NCBI GenBank assembly: GCA_002104935.1
Contig: MCGT01000037.1
Coordinates: 62,001 to 126,000, forward strand
DNA: 64,000 nucleotides
From: Hesseltinella vesiculosa
Taxonomy: Eukaryota; Mucoromycota; Mucoromycetes; Mucorales; Cunninghamellaceae
Direction: 5' to 3'
This document shows positions 12,895-22,637 of the stretch, in pieces. The position numbers and the translations under genes are program-made. Position 1 is the first letter of the stretch. Each line of letters starts with the position of its first letter. The notes below the pieces were generated by a model. The model saw only the letters and a program-made list of their open reading frames with translations. It was not told the origin of the DNA and searched no databases.

Positions 12895-14125
12895 GATCTG
12901 TGAGAAAAATAAAATCAAGCTGCAAGAGAAAAAGGAGCTTTTTTTTCCCTCTTGAAACAGAGAAAGGCGGCATGACACCGCTGCTTTTTTTTTTTTTTTT
13001 TTACAAAAAAAATGTATTGTCTCCTTTTTATTCGGTATTCACAGGCTCACTTGACCCTTTTAGTGCGTAACTCTGGTGCTTACAATAGAGGATGACAGGC
13101 TTCTTTCTATGCCTATTGGTCCTATCGAGGTTGTGTACGGGCGAAAGACAGCGGGAGAGCAGAAGCACGCGTGCCCAGCTGCGTTTCAAGTGCGTGGGTG
13201 TCAGTTTCTCAAGCCATGCTTGCTCTCGGTCCCTCGGGATCTTTTTTGACTAATTTGAAACGTGAAGAGGTATCCACAAGCAACGAAAGGATGGCCAATC
13301 TGTAGACGCGCTCGGCCCGATTCACGTGCAGCAATGCAAAGGCTTTGCTGCACTTCTTTGTGCGCATGCCTTTCACGTGTGCAAATGGCGTGTGAATCAT
13401 TTGATGAAAGAAGCAGCATCAAGGACAATGGAGATATACTATTTTTAATACTACTCTTTGTGTTTGAGTAGTTACGGAGCAGAACGCCAACCAAGTCACC
13501 TTGGCGCTTGCAAAATAAAGAAACCTGTTTGCATCACCTCTTAAAGGGATTTTCAATCGGCCCACACCCTTGTTTTTTAACATTTTGACCCCCTTTCAGA
13601 GTGAAAGCCATGCCAAGAAAAAAATGGGCTTGTCAAAGTTTAGCAGTCCTTGACGGTCCCTTCCATGACGGTCCTGGCTGCCAGGGATATGATCTCCATG
13701 AAGCCTAATTTCGTTTTTTTTGTGGACCAGTGTCTTGATCAAAGTTCATCAGATAAGGCGGAGGGTGCCCATGAAAAAAAAATTCGAGAGGAGACTGAGA
13801 GCGATGAAAAAAAAAAAGGCGTGAAAGCACAGGAGCATAGCATTTCATCCCTTTTTGTTTTTGAAAAAATGAAAAAGAACCAAGCTCAATATTCCCTGGT
13901 GCAGAGTGGGTTGGATATGACACTGGGAGCAAAAGCTTTTTTTTTTTTTTTTTTTTTTTTTCGCTTGGCAGCTGCAGGGAGACAAACGCCGATGGATGCC
14001 TTCATTTTAAACTGTTTTGTTTTATTGACCGATGGAAACTTTGGAAAAATGTTATGAGAATGAGGGAGGAGTTACTAATAATACTACAAGGACTAGAGTG
14101 ATGGAGAGGAGAAGAATAGGAAAGG
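12895..14125. other. Intergenic, no gene recognised
   Basis: Separates the nicotinamidase start from the SOD stop. Poly-T/A runs lie at 12984-13011 and 13940-13961. A 63-codon minus ORF at 13209-13400 lacks any recognised domain. No tRNA-like cloverleaf or repeat was seen. Confidence 0.45.
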
Positions 14126-14659
14126 TTATGTCGCGTAGCCAATGACAGCACAAGCAATTCTGGCCCCGGAATTGCCGTTGGCTTTGGAGAGGGTGGAATT
14201 GCCGAGACCCAAGTCATCTTGACCGGCGTGGAGCACAATGGCACGACCAACGATGCTGTATTGACCAGTGACAGGCAGATACACGTTGGTGGCTTGGAAT
14301 ACGGTAGCTTGTGAGGGACCGGGGGAGACGACGTTGCCGAGGTCACCGACATGACGAGGGTTGGAGTCGATGCTGCCGTGGGTGACATTGAAAGGGTTGT
14401 AATGCTCACCGGTGGAGTTGCACCCTTGGGTGACATCACCTAGACTGTGGACGTGGAAGCCATGGTCGCCTTGAGCCAGACCAGTGATTTCAGCATGGAC
14501 GGTGGTGTTGCTATTGGCGTCGGCTTGATAAAATGTGACAGTGCCTTTAATGCCGGCTCCGTTGTCAATGACAGCCACAGCCGTGTAATTGGTAGGGGCC
14601 GCGCACAAGACCGTGTGCACCACAGCGCAAAGAGCAGCAACCAAAAAAGAGGACTTCAT
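14126..14659 (-). CDS. Secreted Cu/Zn superoxide dismutase
   Basis: Dismutates superoxide; predicted extracellular or cell-wall form. The start at 14659 (MKSSFLVAALCAVVHTVLCA) gives a clear signal peptide; a longer in-frame start at 14701 would bury it, so the internal Met was preferred. Metal ligands are all visible: FHVHSLGD (two His), GEHYNP, VTHGS, PRHVGDLGN (His and Asp) and VLHAGQDDLG. The active-site Arg is in NGNSGARIACAVIG, and the disulfide Cys occur in QGCNSTG and RIACAV. There are several N-glycosylation sequons (NYT, NTT, NST). Single exon, 177 residues, normal family length plus the signal peptide. The electrostatic loop looks standard, so activity is expected. Confidence 0.95.
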   Translation of the reverse strand: MKSSFLVAALCAVVHTVLCAAPTNYTAVAVIDNGAGIKGTVTFYQADANSNTTVHAEITGLAQGDHGFHVHSLGDVTQGCNSTGEHYNPFNVTHGSIDSNPRHVGDLGNVVSPGPSQATVFQATNVYLPVTGQYSIVGRAIVLHAGQDDLGLGNSTLSKANGNSGARIACAVIGYAT

Positions 14660-15256
14660 TCTTGAAATATGTTGGAAGAAACAAAGATGCAAAAATGACA
14701 TGGCAGCGGTCTTTTTTTATACTTTTTTTTTTCCCCCAGCTGCTGCATTGTGTCACCGTCGGATTAGCGCCACGGCCTTGAATGAACATTGTTGTCTTTT
14801 TGTCTATATTTGAATCATTTAAATTTGCCACAAGGGAAGGAATGGTCCAATCAATCCAAGTATTTATAAACAAAGCTCTTTGGGGTTCACTGCTAAAGAA
14901 AGCATTGATAAAAATAAACGGCGATCATCTTTGTGGCTCATGAAAAAAAAAAAAAAGTTCTAAGCCCAGTCCAATTTCTCTTTCTTCACTTGACACATTT
15001 TCTCTTTCCACCTCACCAATCTCATTGTACAAGCACGGGGCTCATTTTTTGTTCGAGGGATATGTTCTCTTTCAAATAAAACAAGGGTCTCAACCAGGAG
15101 AGTGTACTGGGAAAAAAGTGCGCTATTTGGAAGGGGTGTCGTGGTTTATGTTTACATCAATCATGCCGTGAAGAAGAAAAATGACAGAGCAGTGTGAGAG
15201 CAGAAAAAATCACAAAAACAAGGGATGAGGGTGGGAAAAAGCAATACAGAACAAAG
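14660..15256. other. Intergenic upstream of SOD gene
   Basis: Likely SOD promoter on the minus strand, with a TATTTATAAA-like sequence near 14860 and A/T runs. Nothing else recognised. Confidence 0.45.
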
Positions 15257-16725
15257 CTACTCCGAGTGTAGCAAGGGCTGGCGTTCGGTAGGTTCTGCGT
15301 GAACGACAAAGGGCCATTCCAATACGCCATTGAAATAGAAAGTACCAGTAACCATCACAACAAAACCAACCACTTGGATCCATGAGAATTGTTCCCAGCC
15401 AAGGTACAGGGAGACCATCCAGATGAACATGGTTCTTAGAAGAAGAAAAACGGTGAGTCTTTTCATTCCAGCAACCTCGGCCAAATCGGGATTTTTTTTT
15501 TTTTTTTTACCTGGTGGTGTCGATCGTGCTGCGTACGGTGGCAGAGGCGGTGTTGGTGACGGATAATCCAAAGTAATTGAAAAAGGAAATGGACAAGCTG
15601 ATGGCAATACCAGTTTGCCACACGCCAGGGTTATCGAAAAATTCATGGAAGCCTTGGTACATGTCGAAACGGGAAGATTGGTGACGCAAGAAGATGTGCA
15701 TGAGGGGAAGAGAGGCCAGGACAGAGACAAAGCCAAAGGTGCCTTCCAACCCGACTGCCTTGAGAGGCGTGACCGAGTACTTGGACAGGATCTTTTCTTC
15801 AAACACAAATTGAGTGGCAGTGAACACCTGAGCTCCAAGCACAAACACCACACCGACAATGGATTCCATATCAAAGCCAGCATCATCCACAACGGCGCCA
15901 TCTTCGCCAATCACCTGAGGTTTGGTTTGAGGAAACAGGATCGACGACAGACCCACAATGGCTACACCAGCAACCACCATAAACAAGGACAGCCATTCAT
16001 AGGCACGGAAGCGGCGGTGCAAAAACAAGAAGCTGAACAAGCCTGTGAAAATCACCACGGCACCCCGCAACATTTGGTAAACGCTGGCCGAGGTAAACAA
16101 CAACCCTACATTCATCAACTAAAAATGAGAAGAAAAGAGTCATGAGGTTGGTTTGAAAGCCATGGTTGTGATCCATGTAGCATGTGAGGATTTGCTGTGT
16201 TACTTACGGTTGTACCAGTCAGATCGCAGAGAGTTGGGACCCAGAACAATAGGCACTTGATGCCTGTAATGGGGGGCAGTTCTTCGTCCTTGTTACTGTC
16301 AGGCACAACTTGATAGGAAGACCGAGCAGCTTGCCACTTTTGATAAATGTAGACAAACCACACCAGCATTTCCCCCACAAACATGTTCAATCTAAAAAAA
16401 GAAAAAATGGAGTAAGCCGGTGTGAAGCCAGAGAAAAAAAAAAGGAGTTAAAAAAAAGGGGGGGTAGTAAACTTACGTCTGCCAAACAGGCTGTTCAAAG
16501 TATTTACGGTTGGAAGGATCAGGATCATCACAATTCCCAACGCATTGCATGTCTTGGTATTTGTTCAGAATGGTATTACAGACACCTGCATGTCAAAAAG
16601 GGAATGCGTTAGTTTTATGTCATTATCTTTATGCATGACTTGCCTGAGATCAACATGCCAATGGCAAGGATCAGGAGAGTTGATCTGGCAGTAGCAGAAG
16701 CATTTCGCTCGGTAGGAGATGGCAT
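15257..16725 (-). CDS. SLC35F6-like drug/metabolite-superfamily transporter
   Basis: Polytopic membrane protein of the DMT/nucleotide-sugar-transporter-like superfamily, closest by pattern to SLC35F6 (lysosomal/mitochondrial membrane in animals). The start at 16725 gives a first helix STLLILAIGMLISG, followed after an intron by NTILNKYQDMQC. Conserved blocks are FWVPTLCDLTGTT, SVYQMLRGAVVIFTGLFSFL, a second transporter repeat GAQVFTATQFVFEEKILSKY, and FFNYFGLSVTNTASATVRST. About nine to ten hydrophobic segments are visible. The C-terminus (ERQPLLHSE) carries a dileucine-type motif (ERQPLL) consistent with vacuolar or lysosomal sorting. The substrate cannot be told from sequence. Confidence 0.88.
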
Positions 16726-17182
16726 ACAAAAAATAAATAAATAAAAAGGAAAAGGTATGTAAACGAAAAAAAATGGCCGACTTTTCAGTGTTCACCCGCT
16801 TTTGTCATTTTGTGCCAAAACGGTCAGCTTGGATGGCAACCAATCAAGTGCCGATTTCATGCATTTTCCAGTTGACAATGAACGAGACACATGACCTCCA
16901 CATGGCGACATTCAAGTCAAGGTCACTTTTTTTTTTTTTTTTTTTGTCCGAACTACCGAATATCGAAGCTGTGCAGCCCAGTTTAGGAGTAAAAAAGAAT
17001 GGGGAGTGGTTGGCTTTTCCTTTCAAAAGAGGAGTCAAGATGAAGCATGAGGAGTGTAAATTATGTATAATTAATCCTTTTCAACCATGACACTCTGTAT
17101 TAAAAAAAATTGCAATCATAAATTGATCCACTGCCCGCTCTATTTTTTTTTATCTTTTCCTCACATTGCAAGACTTTTCAAA
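16726..17182. other. Divergent intergenic region
   Basis: Upstream of both the transporter and the proline-rich gene. T runs occur at 16926-16945 and 17142-17151. No motif of note. Confidence 0.4.
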
Positions 17183-17905
17183 ATGAAGGTTTGGCAATTG
17201 ATGCTTCTTCCTGTATGTATGGTCCATGGTCACCTGTTGGATGCCGTCCGAGCGGGGTTGATCACTCCAGTGAACCAGCCTGATCTGTCGATTGATGAAC
17301 AAATGAAATTTGCCGACCTGGATAAGGAGTGCCACCCGAATAGCAACGCCATCCTCAAGTGCCAAGTCGACATCCAGCTGTGCCCGCCTTGCTGGGTCAA
17401 AAACGGACATCGCTATGACTGCTATGCACATGACGTCACTGGCCGCTGTCCCTGGCCGGACATGTTGGATATCAGTAAGCTGATGCGTCCTGCCACCCCT
17501 CCTCCTCCCATCATTTTTGATGCCTTGGGTAACCATCCTGCGCGTCCTCAGCCTCCTTCGTATCCCATGTATCCATCACCACCGTCGCCGCCCTCCCCTC
17601 CATCGCCGCCCTCCCCTCCCCGCGGCAAGAAGTCGTCGCACCACAAGATCTCCACCCATTCTTCAGGAAACACCTCAGAGGTCAAACCGAAGCCCAAGCA
17701 AGACCCTCCCAAGGCAAAACCTCCCAAGGAACACGCCCCCAAGGAAGATCCTCCCAAGGCTGATCCTCCCAAGGAAGAGCCTCCCAAGGAAGAACCTCCC
17801 AAGGAAGAACCTCCTGTAGAAGAACCTCCTGTAGAAGATCCTGCCAAAGAGACACCCGCGCCTGCTGAAGAGCCAAAGGCTGACGTTGCAGAACCCACTC
17901 CATAA
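17183..17905 (+). CDS. Secreted proline-rich, Cys-containing protein of unknown function
   Basis: Single-exon gene, 240 residues from the Met at 17183 ([16 protein letters not shown]), chosen because it starts a signal peptide; an upstream in-frame Met at 17087 adds a non-signal extension. After the signal comes a compact domain of about 75 residues with six Cys ([41 protein letters not shown]). This is followed by a low-complexity tail: PPSPPSPP repeats, a basic His/Ser segment, then about twelve copies of an acidic-basic PPKEE-like pentapeptide and a PPVEE variant. This architecture suggests a cell-wall-spanning or extracellular protein; the family is not recognised and no enzyme motif is present. 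Confidence 0.75.
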   Translation: MKVWQLMLLPVCMVHGHLLDAVRAGLITPVNQPDLSIDEQMKFADLDKECHPNSNAILKCQVDIQLCPPCWVKNGHRYDCYAHDVTGRCPWPDMLDISKLMRPATPPPPIIFDALGNHPARPQPPSYPMYPSPPSPPSPPSPPSPPRGKKSSHHKISTHSSGNTSEVKPKPKQDPPKAKPPKEHAPKEDPPKADPPKEEPPKEEPPKEEPPVEEPPVEDPAKETPAPAEEPKADVAEPTP

Positions 17906-18015
17906 TGAACTTGATTCGTTTCATAAAATATTTAATATTGATCGTGCTCCTAAAAAAAAAAAAGAAATCTGGTATCTACAAAATAAAAAGGCGTTGATGC
18001 CTCCCGTCTATCCTT

Positions 18016-18703
18016 TCAAAAGTCATAGTCTTCGTCTTCCATTTCATCCCGGCGTCGCTTTGGTGGGTCGACAGGCGAACCGGAAGGCTGTGATTTGACT
18101 TTAGGTAAGGAGGTCATGGGTGGGGGTGGAGCCTGCCAAAAACAAGAAAAAGATAAGAAAGGCTGGCAGTAAGAAATTCGTGAGACCTACGCTGGGAGCA
18201 ATGCTGAAGTTGAGGCCAGTCAGGCAATATTTGTCAGCAGGCAGGCGGTTGCCGAATTTATCTGGTATCAATGGTAAAGGCGTTTTGTTCTTTTCTTCGG
18301 CGAGTTCCAACAAGAACTAAAGCAGACAGTTAGTCCCATTGTAGATTCTTCGAGACTTTACCTCTTTGGGAGGTGGATTGGTAAAGGAATGATTGACACG
18401 ACCTTGGATGGCCAGTTGAATGTCATCAATGTCGATTTCATTTTTGCTGGCATGTTCGGCATAGACAAGAGCATCTTGGAACACATCCGCCGTGTAACCT
18501 GTAAAAAAAAAATTGAAAGATGAAGGATGAAATCAAAAACTGTGCCAAACAAAAACATAAAGACATTTACGATGGGCGAATTCTAATAGTTGCTGCACCA
18601 CTTTTGGATCATACTCTTGAATACCCAGCGATTGTAGTACGAGAGATACAACGGTGGCATCGGGCGGTTGTACGTTGGCTTGTTCACGTTTCTTGGTGGA
18701 CAT
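18016..18703 (-). CDS. TAF9: TAF9, TFIID/SAGA histone-fold subunit
   Basis: Component of the general transcription factor TFIID and the SAGA coactivator, pairing with TAF6 through a histone fold. The start at 18703 gives MSTKKREQ, then the histone fold: [32 protein letters not shown], an intron, [36 protein letters not shown] and, after a further intron, [10 protein letters not shown]. The conserved block after the fold reads [13 protein letters not shown], typical of TAF9. The C-terminus ends [10 protein letters not shown]. Four exons, about 155 residues, which matches small fungal TAF9. Confidence 0.94.
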
Positions 18704-19202
18704 GTTTGGTTCAACAGAAAAAAGAAAGCAGAGAAAAAAAAAAAAAAAAAAGCCATGGCACTGCCCTGCATTTGAAACCCAGCCGCCCTGTGTCAAGAAC
18801 TGGCCCCTTCACACGACGAAGTGGATCCGGAACGACAAAGAAAACCTTGTCATGTGAAAAAATGGACAAAACACTTTTCTAACGCATTCCCTTGAGTCAA
18901 AAAGGATCGGGGGCCCCTTTGACCGTCTGCATAACACGATAAATAAACTAAAAATGGGAAAAACGATCAAGCAGGCTGTGACTCGAAAACGAAAGATAAA
19001 CGGGCTTTTTTTTCCCAATCAACCTTTGTTCCGAGTCCTTTTTTTCAAAAGAGGCAGGGCAAAACCCTTATTTTTTTTTTCTTTCGCTTTCCCCCCTTTA
19101 TTTGCCCTTTATCTAAAAGTCTTAACTTTTCTCCATTCTCTTGCACTGTATAGTTGTCCCGTTCTGTTCCAAGAAAGCATCTTCTTTACATCAGTCGATT
19201 AC
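18704..19202. other. Divergent intergenic region between TAF9 and the orphan gene
   Basis: Contains an A run at 18735-18751 and T/C-rich DNA before 19203. No coding potential recognised. Confidence 0.4.
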
Positions 19203-20886
19203 ATGTCCCAAAGCGAAAACGGCGGTTCTGAAAGACGTGCTAGTCTTCGCTTTCTCTTTTCTCCCGTTCAACATGCCAAACCCCCTCCTTCCACCACCAA
19301 CAAGATCATTCTCGACTATCTCCTGTACCTTTCGACCCAATCCCGATTGAAGCAGGCCCAAGTTGAACTCCAAGAACTTGCAGCCCCTCTGGAAAAAAAA
19401 GATACAGATGCTATTCAAATACGAAAGAAACGCTGGCTCGCGACCTCCAACAAGGCTGAGCAAGACAAGAATGCCGTTGAAGCCATCGTTGCTGGTAAAC
19501 GTCATTTGCCATCTTCCTTGGCCACCACTCAGCCTTCTTCATTTTTAACCTTTTCCTAGGCATCCTCTCTAGTCACCGGCACAAACGGCCTTCTTTCCAA
19601 GTAGACAATGACTTTGAACAACGTTTGCATCTTTGCCAATTAACCAATATGCTGTTTGGTCGTCTTGACACTACTCACAAACGCCAACCCGTCCTACCCG
19701 CCTCTTCCCGACGTGTACAACAACGCCGAAGCCACTATAGCCACCGCCACGCTAATTCCATCCACGACGTCCCTGGTAATCCTTTGGAGCAAAACGACGT
19801 CTGGTCTGTCCCCATCACACCCCACTACTGCCGGCGCCACCGTACCCAGCGCTGTCTTACCTGTTGCCAAGAAACCCTCGACCACGATTTACCCCCTGGT
19901 CTGATGGAATGCATCCCCACCTTTGTCAAAACCAGCGCCGATCTGCTCCGTCGCACCTTGGAAACCCCGGAAGAGGACGACAAGAAGCGGCCTTTGATTT
20001 TTGCTGGCCAAAAAGTCATGGGCGGCGGCATGCCCTCGCGCTGGTATGACCTCTTCTTGGACGTCCTCACCCAAGCCGCCATCGAAAGCTACCTGTGCGA
20101 CATGCAATCCAGTCCCGAATCCATCATTGAAATCTTCTCCTATGGCGAAGTCGAGGACGAAGATGACAATAGCCCCGTCTCCTTGGCCGCTTCCGCCTCG
20201 GCCGCCTCCCCCTCCACCTCCACCTCACGCCCTGTCCCTGGTTCTTCCCTCGACGATGACGACGACGACCAAGACCAAGACCCTGAAGACGATGACCATG
20301 AATGGAGCATTAATGCTGCCGACCATCATCTCCTCTTCCCCAAAACTCGCACCATGTTTCTCTTCCGAACCCAAGTCCGTGAACGGGAAAAAGAGGTAGG
20401 GAAATCACCCAATGGAAACGAGACCGTGGCTGACCTCCTTCTGTAGTTTTTGACCATCGACAAAGACACCAGCCTGCAACAGCATTTTGTCAACCTGTCC
20501 AAACGGTATCCATCTGCAGCCTTTGAAAAGAGCATTAGCGAGTTTTTGCAAATGATCCACAATACCATGCATGTGCCTGAGCTAGACAAGGTAAATCCCA
20601 GCTGCATGAACAAAGCCACGTCCCCTTCCTTGCTCACTCCTTTTTATAGAACGAAGCACATCAGGATCAAGTGTCTGTATCCTCGAACGATAGCATCGAT
20701 ACCGAGCCCACCGTGACATCCTCCACTCCCAACATTCACACAGTTTACAAATACCCTGGAGATGGTGCTTTGCTGATGCCCGAGATCCCTGACGAAGACG
20801 ATCAGCTACAAGAGCCTCGAGGAACCAAGCGACGAGCTTCCCTCAGCGTGGTGAAGGAGGATTCCGCCAAGAAACATGCTGCTTAG
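19203..20886 (+). CDS. Conserved-looking orphan protein, function unknown
   Basis: Four-exon gene with introns at 19495-19559, about 20396-20446 and about 20591-20649; frames join cleanly across them. The start at 19203 (MSQSENGGSERR) is the first Met of the coding-biased stretch. The protein, about 500 residues, has a helical N-terminus (ILDYLLYLSTQSRLKQAQ). A Cys/His cluster follows (HYCRRHRTQRCLTCCQ), resembling a small zinc-binding knuckle. A globular block contains SRWYDLFLDVLTQAAIESYL. Next is a Ser/Asp-rich acidic linker, and the tail is basic (GTKRRASLSVV), possibly a nuclear localisation signal with a PKA-type RRAS site. No family was recognised. The acidic linker and basic tail suggest a nuclear or chromatin-linked protein, but this is a guess. 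Confidence 0.7.
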
Positions 20887-21528
20887 TATCTTCGCTCTGG
20901 CTCTCTGCCCACCGCAGTCCAAACGTCGAAAAAAGTAAAAAATGAAGCATCAAACGACCAAAATGGAACACGGCCTCTTTTTTTCCGTTCCGCTTTTTTT
21001 TTTTTTTTTTTTTTTTTCCAAGGGTGGACTTGGATGGAAGTTTATGTTACTGGTGTGAACTCGGCGCATTCTCCATCTTTTCGTTGTGCATTTGAACTTC
21101 AACTTGCTCCGTTCGAGCTTAGAGCCACCTAACCTTCCCACAGCCTGAAAGTTGAATCGGTGGAACTCACCTTTTTTCGCGGACCTTCTACGATTTCGTA
21201 AATTCATCCCAGGATGGCTGCTGGCAGACGGGCTTCAGGCAATGATGACAATACAAGGAAGAGAGGCAGGTCTCTTGTACTAGAGTCCAGCAATTCCTAA
21301 AAAGTGTTTTGCACCTGCTTTTCCATCATTTCGAATGGTAGCAAGGCCGATCAAACTTGCCGATGTTTGTTGGCCTGCTTCTGGGCTACAACTTTGATCC
21401 CTGGCCCAAAGCTGCTTGTCAGCCAAAAATCTCGAGATCCATCGGTCAGCACGAAAGATGTCCAATCGCTTGCTAAAGCCACATTGTGGCAGCCATTTCT
21501 TCTTTATTTATTTTTTTCGTGGGGGAGT
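20887..21528. other. Convergent intergenic region
   Basis: Lies between two convergent 3' ends. T runs at 20995-21017. A 61-codon minus ORF at 21280-21465 shows no domain and the other frames are closed, so it is not called. Confidence 0.4.
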
Positions 21529-22227
21529 TTAGGCGGATGTGGTCATTGTGCAGATGGAGCACTGTTTGCAGGCTTCCTTTGCTGCTTCACCGAGTTGTTT
21601 ACATTGTTGCGCGGTCATTCCCCTGCCATGCTGCCCGTAGGGGGTGTGTTGTCCAAAGGGCCCCGATTCACCCAACACATCCCCAGCGACCGGCAAGCCT
21701 CCGACAGTGTGAACAAGATCCCCTACAAGCCCGCTGCCATCGCCCATTTGGGGACCCAAATCAAAACCAAAGGGAGAGAAAGGGCAATTCCTCATTTGGT
21801 TCCAAATCTGATAAACTCTGTCACACCCGCAGTAACAAAACATGCCAACGCCTTGGATATCGGATACCGAAACTGTACCTGCTATGCAAGCAGACTGGGT
21901 TTTTGGCCGTATTAAGCCAATACACTTTTTTGAGCCTCCAGACAAAACCGATGGCATTGAGCAAACCCCCTTCCGGCACTCGTAGCCTATTTTTAATTGG
22001 TTGTCAGTCGCCGATTTTGACATGCCATGCTTTTTTAATTTTCCATTACCTGAGCAACAGTACTGGTTGACTGCTGGTTTCCCCATTTCATAATCCGCGT
22101 CTTCATGACCACAGTTTCCATTCAGCGACATACAAGACCCTGGGTTTGGATTATCATTTGCATTAAATCCTGCGTCGACGCCAATGCGTAGAACACCAAG
22201 AGTGACAATCAGAGAAAAGAATCGCAT
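21529..22227 (-). CDS. Secreted Cys-rich protein of unknown function
   Basis: The start at 22227 gives the signal peptide MRFFSLIVTLGVLRIGVDAG. The mature part has about 17 Cys, including CMSLNGNCGHED, QYCCSG, YECRKGVC, GMFCYCGC and a C-terminal QCKQLGEAAKEACKQCSIC. The frame is open throughout, but two in-frame segments look like retained introns: after QYCCSG (GTAATG ... AAATAG, about 22050-21988) and near 21940-21895. Removing them would keep the frame and yield a protein about 35 residues shorter. A TATA-like TTTATAAA lies 54 nt upstream. No family was recognised; a small secreted or effector-like wall protein is plausible. Confidence 0.7.
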   Translation of the reverse strand: MRFFSLIVTLGVLRIGVDAGFNANDNPNPGSCMSLNGNCGHEDADYEMGKPAVNQYCCSGNGKLKKHGMSKSATDNQLKIGYECRKGVCSMPSVLSGGSKKCIGLIRPKTQSACIAGTVSVSDIQGVGMFCYCGCDRVYQIWNQMRNCPFSPFGFDLGPQMGDGSGLVGDLVHTVGGLPVAGDVLGESGPFGQHTPYGQHGRGMTAQQCKQLGEAAKEACKQCSICTMTTSA

Positions 22228-22637
22228 GACGAAAATCAGTTTTTTATTTTTATTTTTTTTTTTGCTGGACCAATCTGGGGTTTATAAAGACGAATTTTCC
22301 CCGTTGAAGGTAACTGCAGGGAGAAGGATCATGCTCCACCTTGGCAAATACCCCTTGGCGCTGCACTTTATGGAGTGGTAAGTAGGAGTTGGTACGTTAT
22401 GCTGCTTAAAATTCATAGTAAGGAAAATGCCATGCTGTTACTCCTCTGCTCCAAGGATGCATCCGTGTGCCCAGTAAAATGGGAGACCTTCAGGAGTAAC
22501 AAGTAAAAAGCGTTTCCATGGTATCGCATCGATATGCGTTGTTAGGGGGGGTTTGAAAGATTGCATTTTATTATTGTTATTATCATACACAGCATCATGG
22601 GGAATCTATTTACAAAGGGAAAGGAAGAGGAAGTGTG
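22228..22637. other. Intergenic between two minus-strand genes
   Basis: Contains the TATA-like element of the Cys-rich gene and a G run at 22545-22551. Nothing else seen. Confidence 0.4.
22281..22288 (-). promoter_or_regulatory. TATA-like box of secreted Cys-rich gene
   Basis: TTTATAAA on the minus strand, about 54 nt upstream of the ATG at 22227, with an ATTGG (inverted CCAAT) at 22270-22274 between it and the start. Confidence 0.45.

Noticed and set aside
13201..13494. Small minus-strand gene of 63-97 codons
   Set aside because: Overlapping frames are equally open, there is no recognisable domain, and composition resembles neighbouring intergenic DNA.
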